From positions 1 through 18,257 of the forward strand of contig JBCCFW010000160.1 of assembly GCA_039029535.1 (NCBI GenBank): a stretch of 18,257 bases of DNA, written 5' to 3'. The notes under the pieces were generated by a model, which did not search any database, was not told where the DNA came from, and worked only from the letters and a program-made list of their open reading frames with translations. Source of the stretch: JBCCFW01 sp039029535 (GTDB taxonomy: Bacteria; Acidobacteriota; JBCCFW01). Position 1 is the first letter of the stretch, and each line of letters starts with the position of its first letter. This document shows, piece by piece, positions 14,700 to 18,257 of this stretch. Both the position numbers and the translations under genes were made by a program.

Positions 14700-14760
14700 A
14701 CGCTTGCCGCAAGACGGGCGGGGACGCATGCTCGAACCCAGAATCTCGGGGATTTTCGCC

Positions 14761-15366
14761 ATGCACCGCTCCGTCGTGACCGCCTCTCTCTCTGTCCTCC
14801 TGCTCGCCGTCGCCGCACCATTGGTCGCCGGTCCTGCCGCCGATCCCCTCGCCGAGCAGGCGCTGCGCTACTGGAAGTCCAACGGCCTCGAGACCCTGCC
14901 GGCCGCCGACTCGCGGACCATCGCCCTGGTGGGCGTCCGGGTCGTGCAGTCGCCCGCGGTGCGTGCGAAGGGCGGTCTCGGCGAGCCGCTCAACAGCGGC
15001 CTGACCGACGCTCTCACCGACCTGCTCGTCGCGCAGCTCACGGCCCAGGGCCACCAGGTGGTCGGTCCAGACGCACCGGCCGACCTCCGTGCGGGGCTCC
15101 ACCTCGTCCTCGATCGTGACGCTGACGGCGTCGCGGTCCTCGCCGAGAACAGCGAGCTCCTTCTCCGCTGGACCCGGCCTGACGGGAGCACGGGGCGTGG
15201 CGTCCTGGCCTCCATCCAGGACCTCCGCGTGAGCACGCCGCCGTCGACCGAGGAGACCTCGATGTTCCGCGGCCTCAAGCTCGACGCGCGTCAGGGTCGC
15301 TTCCACGACTCGCTCATGGAGGTCGCCCCGACCTTCTTCGGGATGGCCGCCACCGCCCTTCGCTGA
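14761..15366 (+). CDS. Small secreted protein of unknown function
   Basis: The 201-residue protein has a signal peptide (SVVTASLSVLLLAVAAPLVA, cleavage near 23). The mature part holds TIALVGVRVVQSP, LTDALTDLLVAQLTAQGHQVV, and LHLVLDRDADGVAVLAENSELLLRW. The alternation of strand, long helix and strand is reminiscent of the LpoB/CsgG/FlgO fold, but I see no diagnostic motif and the assignment is weak. ATG 14761 was chosen to place the signal sequence at the N-terminus; ATG 14728, in frame and 11 codons upstream behind GGCGGGGA, is an alternative. It follows the metzincin by 61 bases and is followed nine bases later by the AddB-like gene, so it probably belongs to the same transcript. Confidence 0.75.
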   Translation: MHRSVVTASLSVLLLAVAAPLVAGPAADPLAEQALRYWKSNGLETLPAADSRTIALVGVRVVQSPAVRAKGGLGEPLNSGLTDALTDLLVAQLTAQGHQVVGPDAPADLRAGLHLVLDRDADGVAVLAENSELLLRWTRPDGSTGRGVLASIQDLRVSTPPSTEETSMFRGLKLDARQGRFHDSLMEVAPTFFGMAATALR

Positions 15367-15375
15367 GTAGAACCC

Positions 15376-18048
15376 ATGGCCTTGGAGGGGCGGCCGACCG
15401 ATTGGTCGACCGTGCTGGCCGAGCTGAGTCGGCCGGCCGCCGGGGCGGGCGGGCGCCGACGTCTCGTCGTCGCCGACGCCCGGCAGCGAGAGCGCGCTCG
15501 GACCGCGCTGCAGGCTGCCGAAGGGACGACCCCTGAGGTCGAGGTCGCGACAGAGCGTGAGCTGGCCGCCGAGACGGTGGCCGCAGCCGGAGGCGGGACC
15601 CCGCTCGCCGACGCGCTGCTCGACCTGCTCACGCGACGCTGTCTCTGGTCGCAGGTCGAGCTGCGCCGTCTGCTGCGCTACGACGCCGGCCCGGCGGCTC
15701 TCTCGGTCGCGGTGTCCGAGCTGCTGGCCGCCGGCTGTGAGGGAGCGGCCCGCGAGGCCGCGCTCGAAGCCTGGACAGAGCAGGGCGGCGAAGGCCCGCT
15801 GGTCCCGTCGCTCCTCGACGCCACCGCAGCCCTTGCCGAGGAGCTCCACGCGCTCGCGCGTCCGCTGGGGCCCGAGGTCTTCCGACGGGCCGCGGCGGCG
15901 TTGCCGACCAAGGGCGCCGAGGTCCTTCCGGCCGACGAGCTCTGGTGGCTCGACGGTGCGTCGCCTCGGGGGTGGGAAGCCGACTGGCACGAGGGGCTGT
16001 CCCGTCATCCCGCCGCGCGTGCCGTCGCGTTGCCTGCGGTCGAGTCACCAGACGAGCGACCGTGGACCGAGCACGACGATCCCCGCGCCGAGGCCCGGCA
16101 CGTCGGTCGTCGCCTCTTGGACCTGATCGACGAGGGCGTCGCGCCGGAAGACCTGGTCGTCGTGCTGGCGGGTGGGGAAGGCGTGCGGGCGGCCTGGCGC
16201 CTCGAGCTGGCCGCCTTGAACGTGCCGACGGCCTGGGACGAGCCGACCGTCACGGCCGAGCGTCGGCGCGTGCAGCGCTTCCGTCAGGCCTTGCGCGATC
16301 CCCAGCGCAGCACGAGCTGGTGGCGTCGTCTCGTCGCGGACGAGCTCGGCGCTGCCGACGAGAACGACGTAGCGGTGGAGGCCGTGCGCGCGAGCGTGCT
16401 CGCCGCCCGAGAAGCCGGCCCGGTTCACGAGGGACTCGACCAATGGATCGAAGCGCTGACGACGGCGTGGCCGGACGGAAGGACGTCCCTGCCCGAGCGA
16501 CTCCGCGCGCTCCGTGACGGCTTGCCCGAGGACCTCGTGCTCTCGGAGCGCGAGCTACCCCTGCTCGTCGACGCCGCGCTCGCTGAAGACGAGCTCGACG
16601 AGCTCGGGCCTGGCGTGGCGATCCTCGCTCCCGCTCGCGCGGCGGTCGGGCTCCGCGCGGAAGCGGTCTTCCTGGCGGGGCTCGCGGAACCGACCTTCCC
16701 GGCGGCGCCGGGACGCCGTCGCCTTCTCGGCTGGTCCGAGCGTCGAGCCCTCGCGTCGGTGCTACCGGACCTGGACCCCGAGCGACGACGGGAGCGTGAG
16801 CAGGTCGACGCCTGGATGGTCGCCGCCCCCCGCGTCGAGCTCAGCTCGGCTCGGCATGACGAGAACGGGCTCCCCGGTGAGCCTCCTGGCTGGCTGCTGG
16901 AGCGCGAGCGTCGTGGCGAGACAGAGCGTCGTGAGACGACGACCAGTGGCGAGGTCGTCACGCGCACGGGTCGTGCCCTTGCGACCGAAACGGCGGAGCT
17001 GGACCTCAGCCATCGGCGTCTGCGCGAGGCGCGTCGGAAGGGACCGGGCTGGATCCAGCTAGGCCTGCTCGGTGGCGACGTGCGTCCCGACGGTGCGCTC
17101 AGCGTCACGCAGGTCGAGGAGGTTGCCGCCTGTCCGTGGCGTTGGTTCGTGCAACGTCGGCTCGAGGCCGCGCCCCCCGAGCCGCCCGAGGAGCTGCCCG
17201 AGGTCACGCCGCCGCGACTCGGACGGCTCGTGCACGCGGCGCTCGAGGCCGCGGCGAAGGCGGCGGGTCTTCCCGTGCGTGCCTCCCTCGCCGCGACGCT
17301 CGAGTCCGACCACGGCGTCACGCTCGACGCGACCGCGATCGCCGCGGGCGTCGAGGAGGCGCTTCGGCTCGACGAGGAGACCGACGGCGCCTTGCCCGAG
17401 GTGCTCGCGAGCTGGCTGCGGGAGCGACTGCGCGCCTACCTCGAACCGCTGGGCACCGAGCGGGAGTGGCTCGGCGCCGAGCTCAACGGAAGCTGGACGA
17501 TCGACGAGGTCACGGTCGGCTTCCGCGTGGACGCCGTCGAACGCGACGGTGCCGGGCTCGTGCTCTCCGACTTCAAGACCGGTGCACCTCGGCTCAGCGC
17601 CAAGACCGCCTCGGGGCGTCGGCGCTCGCTGCTGAAGAGGGTCGGAGCCGGTGACCTCTTGCAGCCCATCGTTCACGCCATGGGCGCCGGGTCGCCCGAC
17701 GCGAGGGGCCGGCTCTTCCATCTCCGACCGGATGTCGACGACGCCTTGCGGGAGCTCGTCGTGCGGGCCGACGACAGCGAGATGATCACGGTGGCCTCTG
17801 CCGCGGTGCACGCCGTCCACGCGACCCTCGCCGAGGGCGTCTTGCCACCACGGCTGGTCGAGGGTGACGAGGAGCCCGCCTGCTGTAGCTCGTGTCGCGT
17901 GTCGCTCGCGTGCCGACGGGGAACACCCGGCTTGCGCGAGACCGTCGTCGAGTGGCTCGACTCGGAGCCCGCCTCCGACGAGGGCGCCCCCCTGCGTCGC
18001 TGTCGGGTGGTTCTCGAAGGACCGGGGCGGGCGGAGGGGCGGTCGTGA
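15376..18048 (+). CDS. AddB-like PD-(D/E)XK nuclease with Fe-S motif
   Basis: The 890-residue protein is the nuclease/scaffold subunit of a double-strand-break resection complex of the AddAB type, which processes DNA ends for recombination. The C-terminal nuclease (about 575-850) shows GRLVH (616-620), FRVDAVE (D719), LSDFKTG (D732, K734) and LLQPIVH (Q763), the active-site series of the RecB-like PD-(D/E)XK family. C586 (ACPWRW) and C837-x2-C840-x5-C846 make the four-cysteine iron-sulfur pattern known from AddB and Cas4. The N-terminal 570 residues are helicase-like only in trace (VVVLAGGEGVRAAW; AVGLRAEAVFLAGLAEPTFP, 423-442) and have no Walker A. ATG 15376 has a poor ribosome binding site and follows the previous stop by nine bases, suggesting coupling. 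Its stop overlaps the AddA-like start. Confidence 0.9.
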   Translation: MALEGRPTDWSTVLAELSRPAAGAGGRRRLVVADARQRERARTALQAAEGTTPEVEVATERELAAETVAAAGGGTPLADALLDLLTRRCLWSQVELRRLLRYDAGPAALSVAVSELLAAGCEGAAREAALEAWTEQGGEGPLVPSLLDATAALAEELHALARPLGPEVFRRAAAALPTKGAEVLPADELWWLDGASPRGWEADWHEGLSRHPAARAVALPAVESPDERPWTEHDDPRAEARHVGRRLLDLIDEGVAPEDLVVVLAGGEGVRAAWRLELAALNVPTAWDEPTVTAERRRVQRFRQALRDPQRSTSWWRRLVADELGAADENDVAVEAVRASVLAAREAGPVHEGLDQWIEALTTAWPDGRTSLPERLRALRDGLPEDLVLSERELPLLVDAALAEDELDELGPGVAILAPARAAVGLRAEAVFLAGLAEPTFPAAPGRRRLLGWSERRALASVLPDLDPERRREREQVDAWMVAAPRVELSSARHDENGLPGEPPGWLLERERRGETERRETTTSGEVVTRTGRALATETAELDLSHRRLREARRKGPGWIQLGLLGGDVRPDGALSVTQVEEVAACPWRWFVQRRLEAAPPEPPEELPEVTPPRLGRLVHAALEAAAKAAGLPVRASLAATLESDHGVTLDATAIAAGVEEALRLDEETDGALPEVLASWLRERLRAYLEPLGTEREWLGAELNGSWTIDEVTVGFRVDAVERDGAGLVLSDFKTGAPRLSAKTASGRRRSLLKRVGAGDLLQPIVHAMGAGSPDARGRLFHLRPDVDDALRELVVRADDSEMITVASAAVHAVHATLAEGVLPPRLVEGDEEPACCSSCRVSLACRRGTPGLRETVVEWLDSEPASDEGAPLRRCRVVLEGPGRAEGRS

Positions 18049-18257
18049 GCGGACCGGACGTCGCCACGCTCCGCGAGAGCGATGCTCGCGCACGGCGGCT
18101 CGCCTGCACGGAGTTCGAGCGACCGCTGGTCGTCGAGGCGGGCGCCGGCACCGGCAAGACAGCCACCCTCACCGCACGCGCGCTCGCCTGGTGTGTCGGT
18201 CCCGGCTGGGAGCGACAGCGAGGCGACGCTGCAGCCCGCGCGAGCGCCTTGCTCTCC
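18045..18257 (+). CDS. AddA-like UvrD-type helicase, N-terminus only
   Basis: The gene begins at GTG 18045, overlapping the AddB-like stop in GTGA, with an excellent GGAGG seven bases upstream. Only 71 codons are visible. They read ARARRLACTEFERPLVVEAG into Walker A GAGTGKT (33-39), the opening of the UvrD/AddA-type ATPase subunit found beside PD-(D/E)XK AddB-like genes. The canonical Q-motif glutamine of UvrD is not seen before the Walker A. The nuclease domain expected at the C-terminus of a true AddA lies beyond the window, so full identity is open. Confidence 0.85.
   Translation, partial: MSGPDVATLRESDARARRLACTEFERPLVVEAGAGTGKTATLTARALAWCVGPGWERQRGDAAARASALLS

Noticed and set aside
14554..14760. 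Upstream start of the small secreted protein overlapping the metzincin gene
   Set aside because: The extra segment is an Arg/Ser-rich frame-shifted reading of the metzincin gene and would hide the signal peptide.

Overview
The window is a GC-rich (roughly two-thirds or more G+C by eye) stretch of a bacterial chromosome, densely packed with protein genes. I see no tRNA, rRNA, CRISPR array, insertion sequence or integrase. Lipoprotein and Sec signal peptides, a PD40 propeller lipoprotein, a DxDxDG plus DUF1565-type secreted protein with glycine arrays, and an AddAB-like pair together suggest a Gram-negative environmental bacterium such as Myxococcota, Planctomycetota or Acidobacteriota. That placement is inference: no phylogenetic marker is present. 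No stretch without a gene exceeds 300 bases; the longest is about 259 bases (4465-4723) and is unusually rich in palindromes.

Left part (1-4464): a PD40/TolB-type beta-propeller lipoprotein runs leftward out of the window. It diverges across 58 bases from a complete UvrD/Rep-type SF1A helicase. An ALDH7-family aldehyde dehydrogenase (aminoadipate semialdehyde type) follows on the + strand and ends before a 13-bp perfect hairpin.

Middle part (4465-7864): an orphan NYN-domain (PIN-like) putative ribonuclease converges on a SAM methyltransferase. The methyltransferase diverges from a small YpeA-like GNAT acetyltransferase. Next comes a secreted trypsin-like serine protease with a complete His/Asp/Ser triad.

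Minus-strand block (7892-12024): three genes form a probable operon, in transcription order a secreted SRPBCC/START-like protein, a 753-residue FAD monooxygenase fused to an Old Yellow Enzyme domain (the architecture of 2-aminobenzoyl-CoA monooxygenase/reductase and salicylyl-CoA 5-hydroxylase), and an uncharacterised alpha-helical protein.

Right part (12193-18257, + strand): a tightly packed gene train. A secreted beta-helix protein carries long glycine arrays, and its stop codon overlaps (GTGA) the start of a membrane-anchored metzincin-like protease. A small secreted protein follows, then an AddB-like PD-(D/E)XK nuclease with a four-cysteine Fe-S motif, overlapping (GTGA) the start of an AddA-like helicase cut by the window end. 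The most unusual elements are the glycine-array beta-helix protein coupled to the metzincin, the orphan two-domain flavoenzyme operon, and the palindrome cluster before the NYN gene.
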